64,000 nucleotides of DNA from assembly GCF_965227505.1 (NCBI RefSeq), contig NZ_OZ245757.1, positions 2,356,001 to 2,420,000 of the forward strand. The letters run 5' to 3'. The DNA is from Pelagibius sp965227505. GTDB taxonomy: Bacteria; Pseudomonadota; Alphaproteobacteria; Kiloniellales; Kiloniellaceae. Shown here piece by piece: positions 16,815-25,174 of this stretch. Within the stretch, counting starts at the first letter, position 1. Each line of letters starts with the position of its first letter. Under the pieces are notes generated by a model. It searched no databases. It saw only the letters and a list, made by a program, of their open reading frames with translations, and had not been told where the DNA came from. The position numbers were made by a program, and so were the translations under genes.

Positions 16815-17444
16815 TCACTTGCCGATGATGCCGAGGAACTCCTGGCGGGTCTTGGGGTCGTTGCGGAAGGCGCCCAGCATGCGGCTGGTCACCATGGAGG
16901 TTCCGGGCTTGTGGACGCCGCGGGTGGTCATGCACTGATGCGTGGCCTCGATCACCACCGCCACGCCGTGGGGCTGCAGCACCGCGTCGATGGTGTTGGC
17001 GATCTGGGCGGTCATCTTTTCCTGGATCTGCAGGCGCTTGGCGTAGACCTCCACGACCCGCGCCAGCTTGGAGATGCCGACCACCCGGCTGCGCGGAAAG
17101 TAGGCCACGTGGGCGACGCCGATGATCGGCGCCATGTGATGCTCGCAGTGGCTTTCGAAGCGGATGTCGCGCAGCAGCACCATCTCGTCGTAGCCGTCGG
17201 TCTCCTCGAAGGTGCGCTGGAGCATGTCGACGGGATCGACCAGATAACCGCCGAAAAACTCTTCGTAGGCGCGGACTACCCGCTCCGGCGTGCCGGCAAG
17301 GCCCTCGCGGGAGGGGTCGTCGCCGGCCCAGCGCAGGAGCGTGCGCACGGCCTCTTCGGCTTCCGCCCGGTCGGGCTTGCGCGCCGCGGCCTCTTTCCGC
17401 TCCAGCGCCAGTATGTTGCTGACGTTCTCTGCCTTGTCGTTCAT
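16815..17444 (-). CDS. folE: GTP cyclohydrolase I (type IA)
   Basis: A 209-residue enzyme converting GTP to 7,8-dihydroneopterin triphosphate, the first step of folate and pterin synthesis. I place the start at ATG 17444 because GGAG lies six bases upstream; a longer frame adds 19 unlike residues. The zinc ligands are present in FESHCEHHMAPIIG and ATHQCMTTRGV, marking the zinc-dependent FolE1 type. GISKLARVVEVYAKRLQIQE is the classic signature. It is followed by the FolM-like SDR gene on the same strand. Confidence 0.97.
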   Translation of the reverse strand: MNDKAENVSNILALERKEAAARKPDRAEAEEAVRTLLRWAGDDPSREGLAGTPERVVRAYEEFFGGYLVDPVDMLQRTFEETDGYDEMVLLRDIRFESHCEHHMAPIIGVAHVAYFPRSRVVGISKLARVVEVYAKRLQIQEKMTAQIANTIDAVLQPHGVAVVIEATHQCMTTRGVHKPGTSMVTSRMLGAFRNDPKTRQEFLGIIGK

Positions 17445-17793
17445 TACGATCTCCAGGTTCCTTCGCACGCCATCAACTAGCCCGCCTTCGGACGATTCCA
17501 AGCCGCCTGCCCTTGGCGGGGGGCTTGGCGCAGCCTGGCCGTGCCCTCCGACAGGCGGCGACCCGGCCTGACAGGAGCGACCCCGGCCTGACAGGGGCCA
17601 CCCTGGCGGTATCTCCGGCGCGCCCGGCCGCGACGCGCACCATAAACGCCTCCGTCAGCCCGTCAAAGGGCGGCGGGATATCGAAGGGCCGGAAAGGGCT
17701 GCCGAAAGCCGAGGGCCCCGGATCCAGGCAGGAGGCGGCCACAGTGGCGGGGTCAGGTCTTGCAAGAGGTCATTTGCCGCCGATGATTTGGTT
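17445..17793. other. Gap between folE and tRNA-Leu, with 19/20-nt repeat
   Basis: This 349-base gap holds a duplicated 19/20-nt unit at 17559-17597 (CGACCCGGCCTGACAGGAG, then CGACCCCGGCCTGACAGGGG). No gene is recognised. The folE promoter should be near 17460-17520. Confidence 0.6.
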
Positions 17794-17880
17794 TGGTGCC
17801 CCTGGCCTGACTCGAACAGGCACTCCCTTGCGGGAAACAGATTTTGAGTCTGTCGCGTCTACCAATTCCGCCACAGGGGC
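17794..17880 (-). tRNA. tRNA-Leu (anticodon CAA)
   Basis: The minus strand folds as a class II tRNA of 87 nt. The acceptor is GCCCCTG paired with CAGGGGC, followed by discriminator A and an encoded CCA. The anticodon stem ACAGA/TCTGT holds the loop CTCAAAA, giving anticodon CAA for the UUG codon. The variable arm TTTCCCGCAAGGGAGT is long, and the T arm is GCCTG-TTCGAGT-CAGGC. All stems pair perfectly, so the gene looks functional. Confidence 0.98.
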
Positions 17881-18603
17881 CCTCACCCATCGATGCCGCG
17901 CCCTGAGGTATCTGCGGGCGCCGCACAGCCGCAGCGCGTCGCCGGGCGGGCGGCATCATAGCGGGGTGATGCGCCTTGGCAACCGGTCTCCGGCGTTTTC
18001 CAGCGGACAGGTTTGACCTTTCCGCGGCCCAACCCCCTAGATGTTGTGGGAACCGGCGGCAACAGCGGCAGCCGCCGCTGCGCGCCACGGTTTTCTATGG
18101 AACTGGGTTTAGAGTCAGGCTTAAATAGTTTGAGCATGCGGTCGATTAAGCTTGTCAGTCTACGAAGTTTTCATGGACGCAATTGCTAGCCGTTGCGACC
18201 GCGTTGCTTGATGCGGCGTTCCAGGTAGGGGACCGGTTTGTGTAGTTCGGCGCTCGCGGGCCACCATGCGGCCACAAGCGCCAGGGGTGCAGTTACCAGT
18301 GGGGAAGTTTGATACGAGAGCGTGCGGGCCGGGCCCGCATGTGGGAACGGGAAGATACCTGGCATCGCGATCATGCATGACCGTGTCGGACGGCCTGCGC
18401 GGCCGCTTCGGCCGGTCGGGCGCCCGGGCGCATAACTTGCGGATCGTCCGATCGCATGGCCGTGCGATGGGAAACGGGCCGGCGCTGCAAGCTGTTCTCT
18501 TCGCAGACGACTTCCGGGCAGACGACTTCTGGACAGATGATTTCTGGGCAGATGGCTGCTGGGTGGCACCTGGGGAATCCCGGGCAGTATTGGAGTTGCC
18601 GTA
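17881..18603. other. Long gap between tRNA-Leu and the cold-shock gene
   Basis: This 722-base stretch has no gene I can support. Frames open on both strands (for example 18266-18604 plus strand) have no family features and include the 15-nt tandem repeat at 18503-18562. The AT-richer part at about 18095-18190 may hold the promoter of a long 5' leader of the cold-shock gene, which is common for csp genes, but no specific structure was identified. Confidence 0.55.
18503..18562. repeat. Tandem repeat, 15-nt unit x4
   Basis: Four consecutive 15-nt units (GCAGACGACTTCCGG, GCAGACGACTTCTGG, ACAGATGATTTCTGG, GCAGATGGCTGCTGG) end 41 bases before the cold-shock gene start. Divergence increases along the array. 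A related sequence (TGATTTCTGGGCAGACGAG) recurs at 19971-19989 before the YqaA gene. Confidence 0.9.
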
Positions 18604-19101
18604 GTGATGAATGATCGTGATTTCGAGTCTCAGGAGATCACCCACCGCGAAGTGACAGCCGTGGTCAAGTGGTTCAACGCGACCAAGGGCTTCGGGTTCG
18701 TGCAGTTGAACGACGGGTCGCCCGATGCCTTTCTCCACATCTCGGTGGTGGAACGCTCCGGCAACCGGGATTTCGCGGAAGGCACCACGATCGTCTGCGA
18801 CCTCATGCAGGGCCGCAAAGGCTTGCAGGTGGCCGAGATTCATCGGGTCGAGTCCGCCCCGGCGCCCAGCTTCCAGGCCGATCCGGGGCCGACGGAAGTC
18901 ATTGAAGGCACGGTGAAGTTCTTCAACGCCGAGAAAGGCTTCGGCTTCGTCATCCCCGACAACGGCGGCAAGGACGTCTTCGTTTCCGGGCGCACGCTGG
19001 AGCGTTTCGGGATCGGCGCGCTGGAACCCAATCAAAGGGTCCGCATGCAGACCCGCATGGGCCAGAAGGGCCCGATGGCCGAGCACGTCGAACTGATCTG
19101 A
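18604..19101 (+). CDS. Double cold-shock-domain protein
   Basis: A 165-residue protein with two cold-shock domains, a form common in alphaproteobacteria. CSD1 (about 17-82) has VVKWFNATKGFGFVQL and the second RNA-binding motif DAFLHIS. CSD2 (about 98-163) has TVKFFNAEKGFGFVIP, but its second motif is DVFVSG, lacking the usual histidine. The start may be the GTG at 18604 (GGAG eight bases upstream) or the ATG at 18607. Expected role: binding single-stranded RNA or DNA in the cytoplasm, acting as an RNA chaperone or antiterminator. Confidence 0.94.
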   Translation: MMNDRDFESQEITHREVTAVVKWFNATKGFGFVQLNDGSPDAFLHISVVERSGNRDFAEGTTIVCDLMQGRKGLQVAEIHRVESAPAPSFQADPGPTEVIEGTVKFFNAEKGFGFVIPDNGGKDVFVSGRTLERFGIGALEPNQRVRMQTRMGQKGPMAEHVELI

Positions 19102-19286
19102 TCACCGCCCGATTGATCGTCACTCCGCGATCATCGCCTTCAGATCATAACGCCCCTGATCTTCACCCTTTCGGCTTTCCGAAGCGCGCCGGCCCGCCGG
19201 GCCGCAGAGCGTGACAGCGGATCTTCGGCGGCGGGTCTCTGGCAGCGGCCCCCTACAGACGAGCGAAGGCAACCCGGCCCGCAGCC

Positions 19287-19691
19287 TTACTGGACGCTGC
19301 CGGGCTCTTCTTCCGGCAGCTCACCCGGCGGAGCGTTACAGGGGCCGGCCTGGTGGTGCACCATCTTCCAATCGCCGCCCTCGCGCACGAAGACATTGGT
19401 GGCCACCAGAAGGTTGGAGCCGATGAGCTCGTAGCAGGTCACGAACGCGCTGTCGCCGGCGCGATAGGCGCGCGCACCGCGGCAGGTGATGGCCGGCGCC
19501 TGGTCGTTGGAGAGGATGGCGGCCCAGCTCTGCATCACCTCATCGCGTCCGGCAATGGCGGGCCAGCCCGGATGAATGCAGGCCACCGACGCGCGCTCTG
19601 CCCACAGGCGGTTCATCGCCTCCAGATCGCGCATCTGAAAGGCGAAATAGAAGGTGTCGTTGGCGAACAGGACGTCGGCGTGTTCTTGCAT
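19287..19691 (-). CDS. NTF2-like / SnoaL-fold protein
   Basis: A 134-residue single-domain protein of the nuclear transport factor 2-like superfamily. Visible features are FYFAFQMRDLEAMNRLW at the start, CIHPGWPAIAGRDEVMQSWA in the middle and NVFVREGGDWKMVHHQAGPC at the end, a pattern typical of SnoaL_3/DUF4440-type proteins. No catalytic function can be assigned. The ATG at 19691 is chosen; a GTG at 19706 would add five residues, and the GGAG between them fits neither start ideally. Transcribed alone. Confidence 0.8.
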   Translation of the reverse strand: MQEHADVLFANDTFYFAFQMRDLEAMNRLWAERASVACIHPGWPAIAGRDEVMQSWAAILSNDQAPAITCRGARAYRAGDSAFVTCYELIGSNLLVATNVFVREGGDWKMVHHQAGPCNAPPGELPEEEPGSVQ

Positions 19692-19999
19692 GGACTCCAA
19701 CCGCACCAGAGCGCAACGGCAGGCCGACCCGGCCGACCTTGCAGATGACGGCCCGATCTGAAAGCCCCCGTTCCGCCAACCGAAAATCAGGCTAGCACTT
19801 TCCCCAACCCCATGCGCGTGGTAACTCAGCCGCCGACACGGGTTGTTTCCAGGGTCTGTTCCAAGACGTGGTCCACCGCCACGGTCCCGGGCGCCCGGGG
19901 GCAGTGTTCGCCCGGGAACAGTGTTCTTGGTGGCGTTGAACTCTCGGCGGCGGCGAACTCTCGGCGGCGCTGATTTCTGGGCAGACGAGCGGGGCGACA
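19692..19999. other. Divergent gap with 17-nt repeats
   Basis: This 308-base region lies between the divergent NTF2-like and YqaA genes. It carries a 17-nt duplication at 19938-19971 (GAACTCTCGGCGGCGGC, then GAACTCTCGGCGGCGCT) and a looser one around 19901-19930 with CAGTGTTC repeated. No gene was recognised. Confidence 0.6.
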
Positions 20000-20581
20000 G
20001 TGCTGCGGCGACTCTACGACTGGACTATGGATCTGGCCGGCCACCGCCATGCGCTGGCGGCCCTGGCGGTGGTTTCCTTCGCGGAATCCTCCTTCTTCCC
20101 GATCCCCCCCGATATTCTGATCATCCCGATGGTGTTGGCGGCCCGGCACCGGGCCTGGCTGATCGCCACGGTCTGCACCGTCGCCTCGGTCGCCGGCGGT
20201 CTGGCCGGCTATGCCATCGGCGCCCTGCTCTACGACACCCTGGGCCAGCCGATCGTTTCCTTCTACGGCTACGGCGCGCAGTACGAGCAGTTCCAGCAGG
20301 ACTACGAGGCCTGGGGCGCCTGGATTGTCGCCGGGGCGGGATTCACGCCCTTCCCCTACAAGGTGATCACCATCACCTCGGGCGTCATGAACCTGGATAT
20401 TCTGGTCTTCCTGATCGCTTCGACGATCTCCCGCGGGGCCCGCTTCTTCATCCTGGCCGCCTTGCTGTGGCAGTTCGGGCCGCCGATCCGCGGCTTCATC
20501 GAGCGCCACCTGCCGCTGCTGGCGACGCTGTTCTTCGTGCTGCTGTTCGCCGGCTTCGTCGCCATCCGCTACCTGTTCTAA
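20000..20581 (+). CDS. YqaA family inner-membrane protein (DedA-like)
   Basis: A 193-residue membrane protein of the YqaA branch of the DedA/VTT superfamily. The family signatures SFAESSFFPIPPDILIIPM and GWIVAGAGFTPFPYK-type sequence (here AWIVAGAGFTPFPYKVIT) are intact, the latter containing the conserved Phe-x-Pro-Phe-x-x-Lys. Hydrophobic segments lie at about 15-35, 50-75, 105-140 and 160-190. Related DedA proteins help lipid flipping and membrane homeostasis. The start is a GTG at 20000; a weak purine stretch precedes it. It is 137 bases upstream of dsbB on the same strand. Confidence 0.88.
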   Translation: MLRRLYDWTMDLAGHRHALAALAVVSFAESSFFPIPPDILIIPMVLAARHRAWLIATVCTVASVAGGLAGYAIGALLYDTLGQPIVSFYGYGAQYEQFQQDYEAWGAWIVAGAGFTPFPYKVITITSGVMNLDILVFLIASTISRGARFFILAALLWQFGPPIRGFIERHLPLLATLFFVLLFAGFVAIRYLF

Positions 20582-20718
20582 TCCGTATGCGCGCGCCGGG
20601 CCGGCGCGACACGGCGTCACCCCGCCTTGGCCTTCGCCGTTCCCGGCAGTAAGCTGCCCGGGCCGTGCAACCCCGCGCGTGTAACCTCGCGCCATGCAAC
20701 AGTGACGGACCCTGGCCT

Positions 20719-21267
20719 ATGACGACCCTCGGCGCTCCGCAAAGCGAAACTCCCTGGCTGTGGCCTGCCCTGCTGGCTGCGGCCTGCCTCGGCGCCCTGG
20801 GCACCGCCTTTGCCTCCCAGTACTGGGGCGGCCTCTATCCCTGCCCGCTCTGCGTCTACCAGCGCTACGCCTATGGCGCTGCCCTGGCGGTTGCACTGGG
20901 CGCGCTGGCCGTGGCCGGGCGGCCTGCCTGGCGGCGCGGCGCCCTGCTGGCCGCCGGTCTTGCCTTCCTTGGCGGCGCCGGGCTCGCCGGCTTTCACGTG
21001 GGCGTCGAGCAGCAATGGTGGGAAGGCCTGGCGGCCTGCGCGGGGCCCAGTCTGCCGGATAACGCCAGTATCGAAGAAATGCGCGCGCTGCTTCTCAACC
21101 AGCCCTTCGCGCCCTGCGACGCCGTGCCCTGGTCGCTGTTCGGCATCTCCATCGCCGGATACAATCTGATCGCGTCCGTGATCCTGGCCGCGCTTGCAGT
21201 GAGGGCCGGCCTCCACAGCGGGCGCCTAGCCAGGGACGAGGACCGTAGCGAAAGGTTCGCCCGATGA
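20719..21267 (+). CDS. dsbB: Disulfide bond formation protein B
   Basis: A 182-residue quinone reductase of the inner membrane that reoxidises DsbA. The first redox pair is Cys42-Cys45 in LYPCPLCVYQRYAYG and the second is Cys in LAACAG with Cys in PFAPCDAVPW. Four transmembrane segments are visible (about 13-32, 50-66, 70-90, 155-175). The ATG at 20719 removes 18 unlike residues from a longer frame. Its stop codon overlaps the coq7 start (ATGA), so the two are translationally coupled. The pairing of DsbB, which needs ubiquinone, with a ubiquinone biosynthesis enzyme is functionally sensible. Confidence 0.94.
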   Translation: MTTLGAPQSETPWLWPALLAAACLGALGTAFASQYWGGLYPCPLCVYQRYAYGAALAVALGALAVAGRPAWRRGALLAAGLAFLGGAGLAGFHVGVEQQWWEGLAACAGPSLPDNASIEEMRALLLNQPFAPCDAVPWSLFGISIAGYNLIASVILAALAVRAGLHSGRLARDEDRSERFAR

Positions 21268-21926
21268 GCAAACAAGAGCAGAGCGCCGCCCGGTCGGCGG
21301 CACAGGCTCAACAAGAGACAGAGACCCGGCCAGAGACAGAAGCCCAGACGGAGGCGGACGCAGCGGAAGAACGGCCCGCACCGGCGCCGGGGACCTACCT
21401 ACCCGGCGACCTGGACCGCGAAGCGCGGCTGGCGCGGATGCTGCGGGTCGACCACGCCGGCGAATACGGCGCAAGGCGCATCTACGAGGGCCAACTGGCG
21501 GTTCTCGGCCGCAGCGCCGCCGGCCCGACGATCCGCCACATGCATGAACAGGAACTCAAGCATCTGGAGACCTTCGAGCGGCTGATCGTCGAGAAGCGCG
21601 TGCGGCCGACGGCCCTGCAGCCGCTCTGGCATGTCGCCGGCTTCGCTCTGGGCGCCACCACGGCACTGCTGGGCGAGAAGGCGGCCATGGCCTGTACCGT
21701 GGCGGTCGAGGAGGTGATCGACGAGCACTACGCCCGCCAGGCCGAGCAGCTTGAAGACGACCAGGCCGACCTCAAAGCCACCATCGAGACCTTTCGCGCC
21801 GAAGAGCTGGAGCATCGCGATATCGGGCTGGAGCACGGCGCCGAGGAGACGGCCGGCTACGAGGCCCTGAGCGGCGCCATCAAGGCGGGCTCGCGCCTTG
21901 CCATCTGGCTGTCGGAGCGTTTCTAG
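21264..21926 (+). CDS. coq7: Demethoxyubiquinone hydroxylase (Coq7)
   Basis: A 220-residue di-iron monooxygenase for the C6 (final) hydroxylation of ubiquinone biosynthesis. The iron-binding Glu/His residues are visible: Glu67 in LRVDHAGEYGARRIYEGQ, Glu97/His100 in MHEQELKHLE, the AVEEVIDEHY block near 148-156, and the EELEHRDIG block near 180-188. The protein has an N-terminal extension of about 43 residues rich in Glu, Gln, Thr and Ala, probably disordered. Its ATG overlaps the dsbB stop by four bases. The length without the extension is normal. Confidence 0.95.
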   Translation: MSKQEQSAARSAAQAQQETETRPETEAQTEADAAEERPAPAPGTYLPGDLDREARLARMLRVDHAGEYGARRIYEGQLAVLGRSAAGPTIRHMHEQELKHLETFERLIVEKRVRPTALQPLWHVAGFALGATTALLGEKAAMACTVAVEEVIDEHYARQAEQLEDDQADLKATIETFRAEELEHRDIGLEHGAEETAGYEALSGAIKAGSRLAIWLSERF

Positions 21927-22004
21927 AAGCGAGCGCCGAAGCGAAGGCCGCAACGAGAAAGCAGGAGCGGGAAAGCAGGCCTGCAAAAGTGGCAGGAGAC
22001 GCCG

Positions 22005-22565
22005 TCAGGTCTCCAGTTCGCTGTCCCAATAAAGAAAATCCCGCCAACTCTCGTGAAGGAAATTTGGCGGGAAAGAACGACCACTCTCTTGGAGCTGGTA
22101 TGTCGTCGGCTCTTTCACCGGTCTCAACAGGCTCAAGCCTGTCTCCTCCAGCAGGCGGTTGCCCTTCATGAGGTTACAGTCCTGACAGGCCGTCACGACA
22201 TTCTCCCAGGAGGTCCGGCCACCGCGCGAACGCGGGATGATGTGGTCGAAGGTCAGGTCCTCCGCCGGCAGACTCTCCGCACAGTACTGGCACTGGAAGT
22301 GATCGCGCAGGAACACGTTGAAGCGTGTGAAGGCCGGACGGCGGTCCAGGCTGACATACTGCTTCAGGGCGATCACGCTCGGCAGCTTCATCTCGAAGCT
22401 CGGTGAGCGCACCACGGTGTCGTACTCGGAGACGATGTTCACCCGGTCGAGGAAGACAGCCTTGATCGAGTCCTGCCAGGACCACAGCGACAGCGGGAAG
22501 TAGCTCAACGGACGGAAGTCAGCGTTGAGAACCAGCGCCGGGTAGGTCTGAACTGCACCGGTCAT
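22005..22565 (-). CDS. HNH endonuclease family protein
   Basis: A 186-residue protein with a C-terminal HNH domain: CQYC, LTFDHIIPRSRGGRTSWENV and ACQDCNLMKGNRL, with both CxxC zinc pairs intact. The N-terminal part PALVLNADFRPLSYFPLSLW is the conserved lead of a chromosomal family common in alphaproteobacteria. It is a generic nuclease candidate not linked here to a phage or defence cluster, so a housekeeping DNA-processing role is likely. The start ATG at 22565 is chosen over a longer frame of unlike composition. Confidence 0.9.
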   Translation of the reverse strand: MTGAVQTYPALVLNADFRPLSYFPLSLWSWQDSIKAVFLDRVNIVSEYDTVVRSPSFEMKLPSVIALKQYVSLDRRPAFTRFNVFLRDHFQCQYCAESLPAEDLTFDHIIPRSRGGRTSWENVVTACQDCNLMKGNRLLEETGLSLLRPVKEPTTYQLQESGRSFPPNFLHESWRDFLYWDSELET

Positions 22566-22885
22566 GCTCCGGTCCGTCCTTCCTCTGCTGCGTCTCCGCG
22601 GCTTGATCGCCGGTCCAAGGGACGCGCCATAGATACTAAAAGCCGTTGCGACATACAAGATATAGGGATTCCGGCCCCTTAAGTCTTCATTGAAGTTTCA
22701 TGTTCCGCCGCTCCGCGGCCCCTGCCGTAGTCGCAGGACCGCTGCCGGACCTTCGCCAGGTTATTGTATTAGTTTCTTCTAATTCTACTGCTAAGCGAAT
22801 TTCAATAATTTGATGTGATTTATTCCAACAGAAGTGCGCCGCCCGGAATCTGTCGCGTGCCGGCTGCGCAGTCCACGAGATTGGG
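22566..22885. promoter_or_regulatory. AT-rich divergent promoter region
   Basis: This 320-base gap separates the divergent HNH and chemoreceptor genes. Bases 22755-22830 are strikingly AT-rich for this genome (runs such as TTATTGTATTAGTTTCTTC and AATTTCAATAATTTGATG). Promoters for one or both genes are expected here. I could not assign specific -35/-10 boxes with confidence. Confidence 0.5.
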
Positions 22886-25072
22886 ATGAAACCCATGTCA
22901 GACACAGCAATCACCGGCTCCCGGGCGCGCGGCGGGCTCAGCATCGCCCGCAAGCTGCCCCTGGTCATCCTCGCCGCTGCCCTTGCCTCAGCCGTCGCCG
23001 TCGGCGTCAGCAGCTATTTCATCGCAGCCAATGCCCTGCGGGCGGAAGCGGAGCAGAAGCTGACGGCGCTGCGCGAGGTGCGCACCGCCGCGCTGGCTGA
23101 CTATCTCAGTTCGATCCAGCAGGATCTGCGGATCGTGTCCGGCAACGAGACGGTGCGGCGTGCGCTGCGCGACTTCACCGCCGCCTGGCGCCAGCTCGGG
23201 CCGGAGGCCGAAAGCGAACTGCAGCGGCTCTACATCACCGACAACCCGAACCCCACCGGCCAGAAAGAGAACCTTGACCGGGCGTCGGACAGTTCCCTCT
23301 ACAGCGCCCATCACGGCCGCTATCACCCCTGGCTGCGCAGCTTCCTGCGCGAGCGCGGCTATTACGACATCTTCCTGTTCGATACCGAAGGCAACCTGAT
23401 CTACTCGGTTTTCAAGGAACTCGACTACGCCACCAACCTGAACACCGGCGCGTACAAAGATAGCGATCTGGGCAACGCCTTCCGCGCCGCAGCGCAGAAC
23501 CCGACTGCGGACTCTCAGACGTTTTTCGACTTCAAACCCTATGCGCCGAGTCATGGCGCGCCCGCCAGCTTCATCTCGACCCCTATGCTGGACGACAACG
23601 GCCGGCTGGAAGGCGTGCTCGTTTTCCAGATGCCGATCGACAACCTGAACAGGGTGATGCTGAACACCGCCGGCCTGGGAGAGACGGGAGAGTCCTTCAT
23701 CGTCGGCGAGGACATGCTGATGCGCAGCACCTCGCGGTTCAGCGAAGAGTCGACGATCCTGGTGCAGCGCGTCGACAACGACGCCGTCGCCAAGGCCTTG
23801 AGCGGTGAAGCCGGCGTCATGAAGACCGAAAGCTACCGCGGTCACCGGGCCAGCATCGCTTACGGGCCGCTCGATTTCATGGGCACGCGCTGGGCCCTGA
23901 TCGCCGAGGCCCGGTCCAGCGAAATCTTCGCCGCCGTCGCGGCCCTGCGTAACACCGCCCTGATCGTCACCTTCGTGGCGCTGGCCCTCGTCTCGGCCCT
24001 GGGCTACCTGATCTCGCTCTCGATCGTCCGTCCGCTCTCGGCCATGACCGAAGCCATGCGCAGCCTGGCCGGCGGCAACAAGGACGTCGCGGTGCCGGCC
24101 ACCGGGCGGCGCGATGAGCTGGGCGCCATGGCGGCGGCCGTGCAGGTCTTCAAGGAACAGGGCGCCGCGGCGGAAAAGATGGCCGGTGAACAGGCTGCGC
24201 GCGACAAGCGCACGGCCCAGGAGAAGCGCGCGGCCACCTTGAAGATGGCCGACGACCTGGAGGCCAACATCAAGTCCGTCGTCGACACCGTCTCCTCCGC
24301 CGCGGCGCAGCTGCAGGACACCGCGTCCAGCATGAGCCAGTCGGCGCAGACCACCGACAGCCAGGCCAATGAGGTCTCGGCCGCCGCCGAAGAGGCCTCC
24401 GCCAGCGTCCAGACCGTCTCCTCCGCCTCCGAAGAGCTCTCAAGTTCGATCCAGGAAATCAGCCGCCAGGTCTCGCAGTCGACCGACATCTCCAAGGAGG
24501 CCGTCGCGCGGGCCGAAGAGTCCGCGCAAACGGTGCAGAGCCTCTCCGAAGGGGCCCGGAAGATCGGCGACGTGATCTCCTTGATCAACGACATCGCCGA
24601 GCAGACGAACCTGCTGGCCCTGAACGCGACCATCGAGGCGGCGCGCGCCGGCGAAGCCGGCAAGGGTTTCGCCGTCGTCGCCAACGAGGTGAAGTCGCTG
24701 GCCAACCAGACCGCCAAGGCAACCGAGGAAATCTCCGCCCAGATCAGCGGTATGCAGACGGTCACGGGAGATACGGTCAAGGCCATCGAAGGGCTGCGTC
24801 AGGCGATCAACCGCATCAGCGAAGTGAGCTCGGGAATCGCCTCGGCCGTGGAGCAGCAGAACGCGGCCACCATGGAGATTTCGCGCAACGTCCAGCAGGC
24901 CGCGCAGGGCACACAGCGCGTCACCGCCAACATCCGCAGCGTCAGCCAGACCGCCGCCGAGACCGGCCAGTCGGCCGGCCAGGTCACCAGCGCCACAGAG
25001 GAACTCTCGGGCCAGGCCGACCAGCTGCGCCGGTCGGTCGAAAGCGTCCTCGCTTCGCTGCGCGCGTCCTAG
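22886..25072 (+). CDS. Methyl-accepting chemotaxis protein
   Basis: A 728-residue transmembrane chemoreceptor. TM1 is at about residues 25-48, followed by a periplasmic region of some 300 residues resembling a double-Cache domain (YYDIFLFDTEGNLIYSVFKE), then TM2 at about 353-378 and a HAMP domain (IVRPLSAMTEAMRSLAGGN). The cytoplasmic signalling hairpin tip is intact at about 571-609: EQTNLLALNATIEAARAGEA, GKGFAVVANEVKSLA. No C-terminal CheR-binding pentapeptide is seen. It is monocistronic and ends at a strong hairpin. A second ATG at 22895 is possible. The ligand is unknown; Cache domains usually bind amino or organic acids. Confidence 0.95.
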   Translation: MKPMSDTAITGSRARGGLSIARKLPLVILAAALASAVAVGVSSYFIAANALRAEAEQKLTALREVRTAALADYLSSIQQDLRIVSGNETVRRALRDFTAAWRQLGPEAESELQRLYITDNPNPTGQKENLDRASDSSLYSAHHGRYHPWLRSFLRERGYYDIFLFDTEGNLIYSVFKELDYATNLNTGAYKDSDLGNAFRAAAQNPTADSQTFFDFKPYAPSHGAPASFISTPMLDDNGRLEGVLVFQMPIDNLNRVMLNTAGLGETGESFIVGEDMLMRSTSRFSEESTILVQRVDNDAVAKALSGEAGVMKTESYRGHRASIAYGPLDFMGTRWALIAEARSSEIFAAVAALRNTALIVTFVALALVSALGYLISLSIVRPLSAMTEAMRSLAGGNKDVAVPATGRRDELGAMAAAVQVFKEQGAAAEKMAGEQAARDKRTAQEKRAATLKMADDLEANIKSVVDTVSSAAAQLQDTASSMSQSAQTTDSQANEVSAAAEEASASVQTVSSASEELSSSIQEISRQVSQSTDISKEAVARAEESAQTVQSLSEGARKIGDVISLINDIAEQTNLLALNATIEAARAGEAGKGFAVVANEVKSLANQTAKATEEISAQISGMQTVTGDTVKAIEGLRQAINRISEVSSGIASAVEQQNAATMEISRNVQQAAQGTQRVTANIRSVSQTAAETGQSAGQVTSATEELSGQADQLRRSVESVLASLRAS

Positions 25073-25081
25073 AACGGATCG

Positions 25082-25118
25082 CGTTTGGACGGGATCGCCT
25101 GCGGCGATTCCGTCAAAC
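25082..25118. terminator. Strong stem-loop between convergent genes
   Basis: Ten bases after the chemoreceptor stop, GTTTGGACGGGATCGCC pairs with GGCGATTCCGTCAAAC across a TGC loop, a nearly perfect 16-bp stem with one bulge and one wobble or mismatch. It lies between two convergent genes and could terminate both transcripts. No long T-run follows. Confidence 0.7.
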
Positions 25119-25172
25119 CCTGACCTGCCAAACCCTGACCTGCCAAACCCTGACCTGCCAAACCCCGATCTG
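25114..25172. repeat. Tandem repeat, 15-nt unit x3.9
   Basis: Three exact copies of CAAACCCTGACCTGC and a diverged fourth copy run from the right arm of the terminator hairpin to three bases before the stop codon of the GNAT-like gene. The first unit starts inside the hairpin arm. Confidence 0.92.
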
Positions 25173-25174
25173 TT

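Noticed and set aside
18266..18604. A 112-codon frame ending at the cold-shock gene start
   Set aside because: It contains the 15-nt tandem repeat and otherwise has no protein-like features; no ribosome site.
18503..25172. The short tandem arrays at 18503 and 25114 as a CRISPR array
   Set aside because: Units are 15 nt, contiguous and without unique spacers; no cas genes are present.
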